DNA from: Emticicia sp031378715
Lineage (GTDB): Bacteria > Bacteroidota > Bacteroidia > Cytophagales > Spirosomataceae
NCBI GenBank assembly: GCA_031378715.1
Contig: JANNEN010000058.1
Location: 1 to 9,713 of the forward strand
DNA: 9,713 nucleotides
Direction: 5' to 3'
The notes under the pieces are model-generated. The model worked only from the letters and a program-made list of their open reading frames with translations, did no database searches and was not told the origin of the DNA. Made by a program: the position numbers and the translations under genes. Of the stretch, positions 1 through 7,470 are shown piece by piece (position 1 is the first letter of the stretch; each line of letters starts with the position of its first letter).

Positions 1-165
1 GATGTTGAGATTGTCTGGAAAATGAACGAAGAATACCACATCGGACTCATTGTTCGTTCAAAAGACCGAGCAAAAGTACTGGAATTGATGGAAAAATACG
101 CTACCATGATTCGAGATTTGGGCTATCATGCTTCGGCCCCCGCTCCCGATAAGCCTGTGCATTAG
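1..165 (+). CDS. 3' end of an unidentified gene (54 C-terminal residues)
   Basis: The frame is open from the first base of the window to a TAG at 163-165 and gives 54 residues ending in APAPDKPVH. It contains a short beta-like stretch (EYHIGLIVRS, residues 11-20) followed by a charged amphipathic helix (about residues 21-41) and a Pro/Ala-rich tail. This strand-helix pattern would fit the end of a small alpha/beta domain, but I do not recognise the family. The reading frame is supported by the amino-acid composition and by the repeat-bearing spacer that starts right after the stop. It runs in the same direction as the glutamine-synthetase-like gene 131 bases downstream, so co-transcription is possible but not shown. 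Confidence 0.6.
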   Translation, partial: DVEIVWKMNEEYHIGLIVRSKDRAKVLELMEKYATMIRDLGYHASAPAPDKPVH

Positions 166-173
166 TGAAATGC

Positions 174-290
174 TTTTGGCGGTCGGCGACTTTCGGCAAT
201 CAACTGTAGTTTCTCGAAATATTATGAATATTCTTTTTACCTCAAAAATGTCGAAAGCCGAAAGCTAACTGCCGAAAGCCGAACGCCAAT
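174..290. repeat. Imperfect inverted repeat built from GCCGAAAGC-type units
   Basis: The spacer between the first two genes carries GCCGAAAGC at 257-265 and 271-279, and an opposite-strand counterpart (CTTTCGGCAAT) near 190-200. The outer blocks, about 175-206 (TTTTGGCGGTCGGC onward) and 267-290 (AACTGCCGAAAGCCGAACGC onward), are imperfect reverse complements with a short insertion in the left arm. Roughly 60 AT-rich bases separate them. The arrangement resembles dispersed intergenic palindromes. It could fold at the end of the upstream transcript, but no T-run follows the right arm, so I do not call it a terminator. Confidence 0.5.
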
Positions 291-296
291 TATAAA

Positions 297-1646
297 ATGA
301 CCCAACAAGAAATAATCGCTTACGTGGACAACCACCCATCGGGCAAAGTCAAACTCGCCGTTGCGGATATTGACGGCGTGCTGCGGGGAAAATACATAAG
401 CAAACAAAAATTCGTTTCGCTGCTTGATAGCGAACTCGGCTTTTGTGACGTGGTTTTTGGCTGGGATATGGCCGATGTTTGCTACGATAATGCTTCATTT
501 ACGGGTTGGCATTCGGGCTACCCCGATGCCAAAGCCAAGATAGATCTGAGTACTTTTCGCAAGATTCCGTGGGAAAACGATGTGCCGTTTTTCTTGGCGG
601 ATTTTACTGAAAATGCCGCCCAGATTTGCCCCCGAAATGTGCTGAAACGAGTTATTCAAGAAGCTGATAATCAAGGGTTTAACCCTTTTTTTTCGCAAGA
701 ATTTGAATGGTTTAACTTTGAAGAAACACCTGCCTCAATTCACCAAAAAGGCTTTCAAAATCTTACGCCCCTCACCCCAGGAATGTTTGGCTATTCGCTG
801 CTTCGGAGTAGCCTGCGAAATGATTTTATGGGGGCTATTTTTGAGCAACTCGCCCGATTTGATATTCCGATCGAAGGGCTGCATACCGAAACTGGCCCAG
901 GGGTTTATGAAGCGGCTATTACTTATTCGGATATCCTATCGGCGGCCGATCGAGCAATTTTATTCAAAACTTCGGTCAAAGAAATCGGCAATAGATTAGG
1001 CATCATGGCAACATTTATGGCCAAAATCAACGAAAACCTCCCAGGTTGTAGTGGTCACGTTCACCAAAGTTTGTGGGATATTTCGGCGAAAAACAATCTT
1101 TTTTATGACGAAAATTCTCCGAATAATATCAGCCCATTGATGCAAAATTACATGGCAGGACAACTCCATTGCTTACCGTTTATTCTGCCGATGATTGCTC
1201 CGACTATCAACAGTTATAAGCGTTTGGTCGAAGGTGCGTGGGCTCCAACTACCCTTACTTGGGCGGTCGATAACAGAACGGTAGCGTTGCGGGCGTTGCC
1301 TTTGGGCAAGAAATCGTGCCGCCTCGAAACCCGTGTCGTTGGCTCCGATACTAACCCGTATTTGGCAATGGCGGCCTGCTTGGCAGCGGGTTTGTACGGC
1401 ATCAAAAACAAAATAGAACTCGACCAGCCCCCTACAATCGGCAATGGCTACCGTGATGTGAGCAGCGGAATTTTGCCCCGAAACCTGCACGAAGCCACGC
1501 AAGCCATGAAAAACTCGGATATTGCCAAAGAGCTTTTTGGCGAAACTTTCGTGCAGCACTTCACCCAAACCCGTGACTGGGAATGGCAGCAGCACGCCAA
1601 AGCCGTAACCGATTGGGAACTGAAACGCTACTTTGAAATTGTTTGA
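297..1646 (+). CDS. Glutamine synthetase family protein, probable gamma-glutamyl-amine ligase
   Basis: This 449-residue protein has the full class I glutamine-synthetase fold: an N-terminal beta-grasp domain (about 17-105) and a C-terminal catalytic domain (about 112-449). Visible metal and substrate motifs are SQEFEWF (E135, E137), TETGPGVYEAA (E198, E205), GHVHQS (H254, H256), NSYKRL (R309), DNRTVALR (R327, R332) and RLETRVVGSDTNPYLA (E344, R346). The reaction would be ATP-dependent amide formation on the gamma-carboxyl of glutamate. Two features of ammonia-using GlnA are missing. The N-terminal DGSS loop is replaced by GWDMAD (55-60), and the flap Glu (E. coli Glu327, in RLVPGYEAP) is Trp315 in RLVEGAWAP. 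Both changes suggest an amine substrate other than ammonia, as in the PuuA/GlnA4/GMA-synthetase-like branches. It is not the long type III GS common in Bacteroidota. The ATG at 297 gives a normal N-terminus. The substrate is inferred only. Confidence 0.9.
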   Translation: MTQQEIIAYVDNHPSGKVKLAVADIDGVLRGKYISKQKFVSLLDSELGFCDVVFGWDMADVCYDNASFTGWHSGYPDAKAKIDLSTFRKIPWENDVPFFLADFTENAAQICPRNVLKRVIQEADNQGFNPFFSQEFEWFNFEETPASIHQKGFQNLTPLTPGMFGYSLLRSSLRNDFMGAIFEQLARFDIPIEGLHTETGPGVYEAAITYSDILSAADRAILFKTSVKEIGNRLGIMATFMAKINENLPGCSGHVHQSLWDISAKNNLFYDENSPNNISPLMQNYMAGQLHCLPFILPMIAPTINSYKRLVEGAWAPTTLTWAVDNRTVALRALPLGKKSCRLETRVVGSDTNPYLAMAACLAAGLYGIKNKIELDQPPTIGNGYRDVSSGILPRNLHEATQAMKNSDIAKELFGETFVQHFTQTRDWEWQQHAKAVTDWELKRYFEIV

Positions 1647-1716
1647 TATTGGGTTTCTTGTTTGATAATTGATAAAAAAAATGGTGTACTTACAAATATT
1701 CTTTTACTAACCGCAC

Positions 1717-1737
1717 AGACGTTGCAGTGCAGCGTCT
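1717..1737. repeat. Compact hairpin just upstream of the permease start
   Basis: AGACGTTGCA (1717-1726) is followed, after one base, by TGCAGCGTCT (1728-1737). The two form a stem of about nine pairs with one G-T wobble and a three-base loop. It ends nine bases before the ATG at 1747, so it would cover the ribosome landing zone of the permease mRNA. There is no T-run after it, which argues against a classical terminator. GACGTTGCA-type palindromes are familiar as dispersed intergenic repeats, so this may be one copy of such a repeat and not a dedicated regulator. Confidence 0.5.
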
Positions 1738-1746
1738 CTACGTTCC

Positions 1747-3078
1747 ATGATAATACTCGTTGTTTTTCTGGCCATTGCCTTCATTGTTGTATCTTCTACT
1801 TGGTTCAAACTTCACCCCTTGGCGGGCTTACTTTTGGCGGCTTTGGGGGTTGGAATATTTGCGGGATTACCAATTGATAAACTCGCCGAAACCATTGGTA
1901 AAGGCTTCGGCGAATTGATGACAAAAATTGGTCTGATGGTAATTTTGGGGTGCGTCATTGGTTCGATTTTAGATAAATCGGGAGCCGCAATAAGGGTTGC
2001 CGACGTTATTCTAAACTTTTTTGGCGAAAAACACCCCGCCTTTGCGATGTCGGTCATTGGGGCGATTGTGGGCATTCCAGTCTTTTGTGATTCGGGATTT
2101 ATAATTTTGGCAAAACTCAATAAAATCGTTGCTAAGAAAACCAATCGTCCGCTGGCTACTATTGCGATTGCCCTTTCGGGTGGACTTTTTGCGACGCATA
2201 CCCTCGTGCCTCCCACGCCAGGGCCACTTTCGGCAGCAGGAAATCTGAACCTCACTGATTCGATCGGATTGGTGATTTTGGTTGGGCTTGTCGTTTCCGT
2301 TCCAAGTCTGTTCGTTTCGACTTGGTTTGCTCAAAAATTCACCAAAAATATTGAAATATTAGAAGATAAAGAGCTGATAATCAGCGATATACCACAAAAA
2401 AATACCTTGCCCGCTTGGAAAGCCTTCATGCCGATTTTGCTTCCGATTTTGTTGATTGCGTTTGCCTCGTTTGCCAAGATTTCTCATATTTTTAGTGAAA
2501 ACGTGCTACATTGGTTGAGTTTTTTTGGTAGCCCGTTGGTTTCTTTTATGTTAGCCATCGGGTTTTCTTATACGTTATTTCCCGAAAAGCCCGCCGAGAA
2601 GATTCTGGCGTGCTTCAAAAGCGGTATTGATCATTGCGGTACAACACTCGTGCTGGTGGGTGCTGGTGGAGCTTTCGGGGCGGTTTTGAAAGAAACAGCA
2701 CTGAAGGATATGATAAGTAGCTGGCTTTTGGTTAATCAAACTTCGGGCGTATTGTTTTTGGTAATTGCATTTTTGGTAGCAGCATTTTTCAAAACAGCAC
2801 AGGGTTCTACCACAACTTCGATGGTACTTACGTCGGGCATATTAGCACCCTTGGCGAGTACCGTTGGTTTTGTTGAGCCATTAGATCTAACGCTTTTGGT
2901 GATGGCGGTAGGTAGTGGAGCAATGACAATTTCGCACGCCAACGATGCTTGGTTTTGGGTGGTTTCGCAGTTTACTGGCCTAAGTCAGCGAGATGCCTAC
3001 CGTACGCATACGCTACTCACGGGCTTGCAGGGATTAGTGAGTTTGGTCGTGGTTTGTTTGATTTATTTGTTGTTTTGA
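1747..3078 (+). CDS. GntP-family permease (gluconate/hydroxy-acid:H+ symporter type)
   Basis: This 443-residue inner-membrane protein is hydrophobic throughout and has the usual GntP length and a dozen or more candidate membrane segments. Family signatures are clear: GIPVFCDSGFIIL (109-121), ATHTLVPPTPGP (149-160), AQGSTTTSMV (351-360) and SHANDAWFWVVSQF (396-409). GntP members (GntP, GntT, GntU, IdnT, DsdX) take up gluconate, related sugar acids or D-serine with protons, so a small hydroxy acid or hydroxy-amino acid is the likely cargo. No sugar-acid kinase or dehydratase is present in the window. A D-2-hydroxyacid dehydrogenase lies downstream beyond an intervening Rpn-like gene, which makes glycerate or a related hydroxy acid a candidate cargo by inference. 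The ATG at 1747 places the first membrane helix at the N-terminus as expected. No strong promoter is visible in the 100-base spacer. Confidence 0.92.
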   Translation: MIILVVFLAIAFIVVSSTWFKLHPLAGLLLAALGVGIFAGLPIDKLAETIGKGFGELMTKIGLMVILGCVIGSILDKSGAAIRVADVILNFFGEKHPAFAMSVIGAIVGIPVFCDSGFIILAKLNKIVAKKTNRPLATIAIALSGGLFATHTLVPPTPGPLSAAGNLNLTDSIGLVILVGLVVSVPSLFVSTWFAQKFTKNIEILEDKELIISDIPQKNTLPAWKAFMPILLPILLIAFASFAKISHIFSENVLHWLSFFGSPLVSFMLAIGFSYTLFPEKPAEKILACFKSGIDHCGTTLVLVGAGGAFGAVLKETALKDMISSWLLVNQTSGVLFLVIAFLVAAFFKTAQGSTTTSMVLTSGILAPLASTVGFVEPLDLTLLVMAVGSGAMTISHANDAWFWVVSQFTGLSQRDAYRTHTLLTGLQGLVSLVVVCLIYLLF

Positions 3079-3135
3079 ATGAATTTTTTACCAATATTAC
3101 CGAATAAAAAATAAAAGATTTGAACAATAACTTAT

Positions 3136-4068
3136 TTGACTGTGAAAAGAGACGACTCGCTTTGGAAGGCAATCTTAGAGGATACATTTGATGACTTTCT
3201 ACGCTTTTTTATTTCAGATGCTAACGATATTTTTGATATGGAGCGAGGGTTTGAGTTTTTGGATAAAGAACTCGAACAACTTTTCCCTACGAACGTTGAT
3301 GAGTTTTTTCCGAAATACGTTGATAAATTAGTCAAGGTCTTCACCAAAAACGGAACAGAAGAATGGATTTTAGTGCATATTGAAGTGCAAGGCTCGAAAG
3401 ATAAAAATTTTAGCGAAAGAATGTTTTCGTACTTCTATCGAATCTTGGATAAATACAAAAAACCAATTACTGCTTTTGCTATTCTAACGGATAGGAATAA
3501 AAAATTTCACCCTACGTTCTATGAGCGAAACTACCTGGGTACAAAGTTGAGATACGAGTTTAATTCTTGTAAAATATTGGAACTGAATGAGCAGGAATTA
3601 TCAGCAAGTGATAACCCATTTGCATTAGTTGCATTGACTGCTCGCACTGCCATCAAAAAAGGAAAAATTAAAGAAAAAGACCTTTTTGAATTAAAACTTG
3701 ATTTAGCAAAGCTTTTGTTGAGCAAGCAGATTCCAAAAGAAAAAATCAGGGCCTTGATGAACTTTCTGAAACTTTATATACGTTTTGGAAATGAGGAATT
3801 AGTTACTAAATTTGAACAAGAAATAACCATAATTACAAATAAAACAAGGCAAACTATGGGAATTGAAGAATTTGTTTTAGAGCGTGCCAAGAGAATTGGA
3901 AAGCTCGAAGGAAAGCTCGAAGGAAAACTCGAAGGAAACTATGCTTTTGTTACAAGTCTTTTGCAAAATAGCGATTTTGATGAGGCAAAAATTGCATTCA
4001 TTGCGGCTGTTTCATTAGATTTTGTTAGAAAAATAAAAGACGGGGTGGCTTTGAAAGACCTAATGTAG
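3136..4068 (+). CDS. Rpn-family PD-(D/E)XK nuclease / putative transposase-like protein
   Basis: A 310-residue protein whose N-terminal half matches the Rpn / PDDEXK_2 type common in Bacteroidota and cyanobacteria: KRDDSLWKAILEDTFDDFLRFF at the start, then D63 (YVDKLVKV) and HIEVQ (E83, Q85), which form a PD-(D/E)XK core with Q in the Lys position. SERMFSYFYRILDKY follows (93-107). The C-terminal part is helical and charged and includes a GKLE repeat (255-266). Family members are associated with DNA cleavage and recombination; activity here is inferred. The start is uncertain. No ATG lies between the in-frame stop at 3121 and the family N-terminus, so TTG at 3136 or GTG at 3142 (MKRDDSLWK) is used; GTG fits homologues I remember. 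The gene is clearly more AT-rich than its neighbours (about 25% GC in 3661-3720) and separates the permease from the dehydrogenase, consistent with acquisition. Confidence 0.85.
   Translation: MTVKRDDSLWKAILEDTFDDFLRFFISDANDIFDMERGFEFLDKELEQLFPTNVDEFFPKYVDKLVKVFTKNGTEEWILVHIEVQGSKDKNFSERMFSYFYRILDKYKKPITAFAILTDRNKKFHPTFYERNYLGTKLRYEFNSCKILELNEQELSASDNPFALVALTARTAIKKGKIKEKDLFELKLDLAKLLLSKQIPKEKIRALMNFLKLYIRFGNEELVTKFEQEITIITNKTRQTMGIEEFVLERAKRIGKLEGKLEGKLEGNYAFVTSLLQNSDFDEAKIAFIAAVSLDFVRKIKDGVALKDLM
3898..3936 (+). repeat. In-frame 12-bp tandem repeat (GKLE units) inside the Rpn-like gene
   Basis: Three copies of GGAAAGCTCGAA (the third reads GGAAAACTCGAA) begin at 3898, and a further GGA begins a partial fourth copy. 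They encode GKLEGKLEGKLEG. The unit length is a multiple of three, so copy-number change would lengthen or shorten the linker without a frameshift. Similar GK-E-G repeats occur near the C-terminus of many Rpn-like proteins. Confidence 0.9.
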
Positions 4069-4096
4069 CCAGAAAATCACACAAAAATACCCCAAA

Positions 4097-5050
4097 ATGA
4101 AAATAGTTTTTCTTGATGCCTATCCCTTAAATCCACTTGGAGATTTAGATCTATCAGTATTGCATACCCTTGGCGATGTAACACTTTACGACCGCAGTTC
4201 GCCCGACCAAATCATTGAGCGAGCCATTAATGCCGATATTATTTTGACTAATAAATGCTTGATTAATGCCCTCGTTATCAGTCAGTTACCTAAGTTAAAA
4301 TACATTGGTGTAACGGCCACGGGCTATAATATTATTGATATTGAAGCAGCGAAATCTCGGAAAATCATGGTCACGAATGTACGTGGATATAGCTCGGCTT
4401 CGGTGGCTCAATTAGTGTTTTCGTTGATTTTGAGCTTCACGAATCAGGTTGCCCAACACGCCCAAAACATCGAAAATACTTGGGCTACCTGTCCCGATTT
4501 TTGTTTTTATCACGCACCATTGGTAGAGTTGGAAGGTAAAACGTTGGGTATTATTGGACTCGGTGATATTGGTAAAAAAGTAGCCAATATCGGGCTTGGT
4601 TTTGGCATGAAAATATTAGCAACCAAACGAGATTTAGCATCAGGCGGCATGGCTGGCGTGGAGCTTTGTAACCAAGAAAAGCTATTTACAGAAAGTGATT
4701 TCATTTCGCTTCATTGCCCGCTAACACCTGATAATCAACAACTTATCAACATATCCACATTGGCTCAAATGAAACCGTCGGTGATTTTGATTAATACTTC
4801 TCGGGGTGGGTTAATTAACGAAACTGACTTAGCGAATGCTCTGAACGCAGGCAAAATTGCGGGTGCGGGGCTTGATGTACTTTCGGTTGAGCCGCCCACC
4901 AAAGACAACCCGCTACTAACTGCCAAAAATACCATCATTACGCCCCACATTGCCTGGGCGGGCGTAAATGCCCGCAAGGAACTACTCAATGGCGTAGTCG
5001 AAAATATTATTGCTTTTCAGCACGGAAATACACCAAAAGGTCTAATTTAA
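4097..5050 (+). CDS. D-isomer-specific 2-hydroxyacid dehydrogenase (hydroxypyruvate reductase/glycerate dehydrogenase type)
   Basis: This 317-residue cytoplasmic enzyme would interconvert a 2-keto acid and a D-2-hydroxy acid with NAD(P)H. It has the expected two-domain layout: a flavodoxin-like substrate domain (about 1-100 and 290-317) around a Rossmann domain (about 101-289). The nucleotide motif GIIGLGDIG (151-159) and the catalytic triad are present: R236 (TSRGG), E265 (VEPP) and H284 (PHIAW). The segment WATCPDFCFYHAPLVELEGKTLG (129-151) resembles glycerate dehydrogenase/hydroxypyruvate reductase members more than lactate or phosphoglycerate dehydrogenases. After the second Rossmann strand the sequence is ATKRD (175-179), with K177-R178 where NAD-specific enzymes usually place an acidic residue, which hints at NADPH preference. 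It starts 28 bases after the Rpn-like gene, has no evident promoter of its own, and may share function with the GntP permease. Exact substrate unknown. Confidence 0.9.
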   Translation: MKIVFLDAYPLNPLGDLDLSVLHTLGDVTLYDRSSPDQIIERAINADIILTNKCLINALVISQLPKLKYIGVTATGYNIIDIEAAKSRKIMVTNVRGYSSASVAQLVFSLILSFTNQVAQHAQNIENTWATCPDFCFYHAPLVELEGKTLGIIGLGDIGKKVANIGLGFGMKILATKRDLASGGMAGVELCNQEKLFTESDFISLHCPLTPDNQQLINISTLAQMKPSVILINTSRGGLINETDLANALNAGKIAGAGLDVLSVEPPTKDNPLLTAKNTIITPHIAWAGVNARKELLNGVVENIIAFQHGNTPKGLI

Positions 5051-5057
5051 AGTAAAG

Positions 5058-5080
5058 TTTGCAACTTTTCAGTACCTTTG
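5058..5080 (+). promoter_or_regulatory. Candidate Bacteroidota-type promoter for the DUF5916 gene
   Basis: TACCTTTG at 5073-5080 matches the Bacteroidota -7 consensus TAnnTTTG exactly. A TTTG at 5058-5061 lies 11 bases upstream, closer than the usual 17-23; TTTA at 5046-5049 is a weaker element at a better distance. Transcription would begin near 5087 and leave a leader of about 40 bases before the ATG at 5126. The -7 element is convincing, the -33 element is not. Confidence 0.5.
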
Positions 5081-5125
5081 TGTGTCTATTGAAAAGCAAC
5101 AAACCTCAATTTGCAACCATTTTTT

Positions 5126-7459
5126 ATGAAAAATCTTTACCTTGCCACGGGAGTAATCCTGCTGGGAATGAATACTTTATTGGCACAAGATAACAGTACC
5201 CCTGATGAAGAAAAGTACAATATCCATATAAAAAAGTCAAAAACGCCCATCAAATTAGATGGTTTGATGGACGAAGAATCTTGGAAAACAGCCGATATTG
5301 CCAAAAGTTTTTTCCTAAATCGCCCCTACGATTCGTCTTTTGCTTCGCTCCAAACCGAAGTAAAGTTACTTTTTGATGATAATTTTATCTACGTTGCCGC
5401 TATCTGCTACGAGCCACGAAAACTTTACACCGTGGCATCGCTCAAACGAGATTTTATGGGCGGGTCGAGCGATGTTTTTACCGTAAATCTTGATACCTTC
5501 AAAGACAAACTCAATGGTTTTCAGTTTGCGGTAAATCCCTACGGCGTGCAGCGGGAAGGCTTGATTTTTAACGGTACTGAATCTTCAAATTTTTGGGATA
5601 ACAAATGGTATTCACAGGTAAAAAACTATGATGATTATTGGGTGGTCGAGATGGCCATTCCTTTCAAAACCTTGCGTTATAAAGTCACCGAGGGACAGAA
5701 CAGTTGGCGGGTAAATTTTGGGCGAAATGTATTAAAAACCAACGAAATCTCGACTTGGAGTCCCGTTCCACGTAATTTCCCGCCTTCAAATTTAGCTTTT
5801 GCAGGAAACCTTACTTGGGACGAAAATCCGCCAAAATCGGGTGCAAATGTTGCCATAATACCCTTTGTTTCGCTGGCCGCTGAGAGAGATTTCCCCCGCA
5901 ATGACGAAACCCTGAAAGCACTACCCAATACCTCAGCTTTCCCCGCGGGAATCGGCATGGACGCAAAAATTGCCGTCACGCCTTCGCTTAATCTTGACCT
6001 AACGGTAAACCCCGATTTTTCGCAAGTCGAGGTCGATCGACAAGTAACGAATTTAAGTCGTTTTGAGCTGTTTTTTCCAGAAAGAAGGCAGTTTTTTCTC
6101 GAAAACAATGACCTTTTCGGCACTTTTGGCTTTCCTGATACCCGCCCGTTTTTCTCTCGCCGTATTGGTATCACCCGAAATCCCAACACGGGCAATTCGC
6201 AGCGAGTACCGATTTTGGCAGGGGCAAGACTCAGTGGAAAACTCAACGATGATTGGCGAATCGGCTTGATGAATATGCAAACCCGTAAAGTAGATTTTGG
6301 CGATGATAAATACCTACCCGCCGCCAATTATACGGTGGGCGTGGTGCAACGAAAAGTGTTAGAACGCTCAACTATTGGGGGGATTTTCGTAAACAAAGAG
6401 AACGATTTTAGTAACCTTACTTCCGACCAAACATCAAGTTATCAGAAATATAACCGTGTGGGTGGTTTGGAGTTCAACTACTATTCAAAAGATAGTAAAT
6501 TAGAAGTTGAAACGTATTATCACCAGTCGTTTTCGCCCGATGGCAAGAAAGATGCGGGTAATTTAGGTAATTTTATTGGTTATAATCATCCGCATTTTGA
6601 GGGCGGTGTGGGGTTGCAACGCATCGGTAAAAACTACAAAGCCGATGTAGGATTTGTGCCACGGCGAGGGATTTGGCAAATTTACCGCCCAGGAACAATT
6701 ATCTTGAATCCAACATCTCCAAGCGTAGCGAAATATATTAATGCCTACGGAATTGGCACGGAGGGCAGCGATGTTTTTGACCTACAAGGCAAACGACTTG
6801 ATGGTCAGACCAACCTTTTCTTGTTTGCCAATAGCCCCACGGGTGCTGAGGCGTATATTGCTTACGGGTCGAGTTTTACGCATCTTTTTGATACCTTCGA
6901 CCCAACCAACGCCAGCGATAATCCGAACCCCGATAATTTCAGAAATGTCGTAGAATTACCCATCGGTGATTACCGTTCTCGTACCTTCAATATCGGTTTT
7001 GAAAGTAGCCAAAGAAATAATTTGAGCGGAGAGTTTGATTTTTCAAGCGGCTCATATTTTTCAAACAAAGTAGCAAATATCGACGGAAAATCAACCAATG
7101 CGAGCGGGAGTATTGGCTATCGCTATCAGCCTTATGGGGTGTTTTCGTTGGATTTTGACTACACAAAAATTGATATGCCGCTGCCCTACAATAGCGTAGA
7201 ATATTGGCTACTGGGGCCAAAGGCAGAGTTATCGTTCTCGAAAAGTGTGTTTTTTAGTGCGTTTTTTCAATACAATACGCAAACCAATAATACCAATATT
7301 AATGCTCGTTTGCAGTGGCGTTTTCGTCCAGTGTCGGATATGTTTTTGGTTTATACTGATAATTATTTTGCCGAAAACATTCCGAATTATTATATCAAAG
7401 CCTGGACACCAAAAAATCGTACGTTGATTTTGAAGATGACTTATTGGTTGAATTTGTAG
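5126..7459 (+). CDS. Secreted CBM9-like + DUF5916 outer-membrane beta-barrel protein
   Basis: The 777-residue product starts with a signal peptide (MKNLYLATGVILLGMNTLLA, cleavage near A20-Q21). A CBM9-like beta-sandwich follows (about 31-230): IKLDGLMDEESWKTAD (42-57) and the closing VVEMAIPFKTLRY (173-185) are typical of this domain in DUF5916 proteins. The rest (about 240-777) fits DUF5916, a membrane-associated barrel-like domain rich in alternating aromatic and polar strands, including VNPDFSQVEVDRQVTNLSRFELFFPERRQFFLEN, split here as VNPDFSQVEVDR and FFPERRQFFLEN, the family hallmark. The protein ends in TYWLNL. Its place is the outer membrane; the molecular role of DUF5916 proteins is not established, and binding or passage of a carbohydrate or peptide ligand is only a guess. 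ATG at 5126 was preferred over the in-frame TTG at 5111 because it begins the signal peptide directly. It has its own candidate promoter. Confidence 0.9.
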   Translation: MKNLYLATGVILLGMNTLLAQDNSTPDEEKYNIHIKKSKTPIKLDGLMDEESWKTADIAKSFFLNRPYDSSFASLQTEVKLLFDDNFIYVAAICYEPRKLYTVASLKRDFMGGSSDVFTVNLDTFKDKLNGFQFAVNPYGVQREGLIFNGTESSNFWDNKWYSQVKNYDDYWVVEMAIPFKTLRYKVTEGQNSWRVNFGRNVLKTNEISTWSPVPRNFPPSNLAFAGNLTWDENPPKSGANVAIIPFVSLAAERDFPRNDETLKALPNTSAFPAGIGMDAKIAVTPSLNLDLTVNPDFSQVEVDRQVTNLSRFELFFPERRQFFLENNDLFGTFGFPDTRPFFSRRIGITRNPNTGNSQRVPILAGARLSGKLNDDWRIGLMNMQTRKVDFGDDKYLPAANYTVGVVQRKVLERSTIGGIFVNKENDFSNLTSDQTSSYQKYNRVGGLEFNYYSKDSKLEVETYYHQSFSPDGKKDAGNLGNFIGYNHPHFEGGVGLQRIGKNYKADVGFVPRRGIWQIYRPGTIILNPTSPSVAKYINAYGIGTEGSDVFDLQGKRLDGQTNLFLFANSPTGAEAYIAYGSSFTHLFDTFDPTNASDNPNPDNFRNVVELPIGDYRSRTFNIGFESSQRNNLSGEFDFSSGSYFSNKVANIDGKSTNASGSIGYRYQPYGVFSLDFDYTKIDMPLPYNSVEYWLLGPKAELSFSKSVFFSAFFQYNTQTNNTNINARLQWRFRPVSDMFLVYTDNYFAENIPNYYIKAWTPKNRTLILKMTYWLNL

Positions 7460-7462
7460 GAA

Positions 7463-7470
7463 TAACTTTG
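7463..7470 (+). promoter_or_regulatory. Weak candidate -7 element after the DUF5916 gene
   Basis: TAACTTTG matches the TAnnTTTG consensus four bases after the preceding stop codon, but no TTTG lies at the expected upstream distance. If used, it would place the large inverted repeat in the 5' leader of the Crp-like gene, giving a leader of roughly 190 bases. Confidence 0.2.

Noticed and set aside
1173..1595. A 140-codon minus-strand open frame
   Set aside because: It is antisense to the catalytic domain of the glutamine-synthetase-like gene and shows no motif.
1662..1877. A 71-codon plus-strand frame before and overlapping the permease
   Set aside because: It crosses the hairpin and runs out of frame into the permease; the Cys/Thr-rich product resembles no family, whereas the frame from 1747 encodes GntP hallmarks.
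3136..4068. Insertion sequence with terminal inverted repeats around the Rpn-like gene
   Set aside because: I looked at both flanks (3079-3135 and 4069-4096) and found no matching inverted ends or target duplication; the gene alone does not make an IS element.
5677..6327. A 216-codon open frame on the minus strand
   Set aside because: It lies wholly inside the DUF5916 gene on the opposite strand, has low-complexity Ser/Arg/Pro-rich composition and no recognisable domain; the plus-strand frame has clear family motifs.
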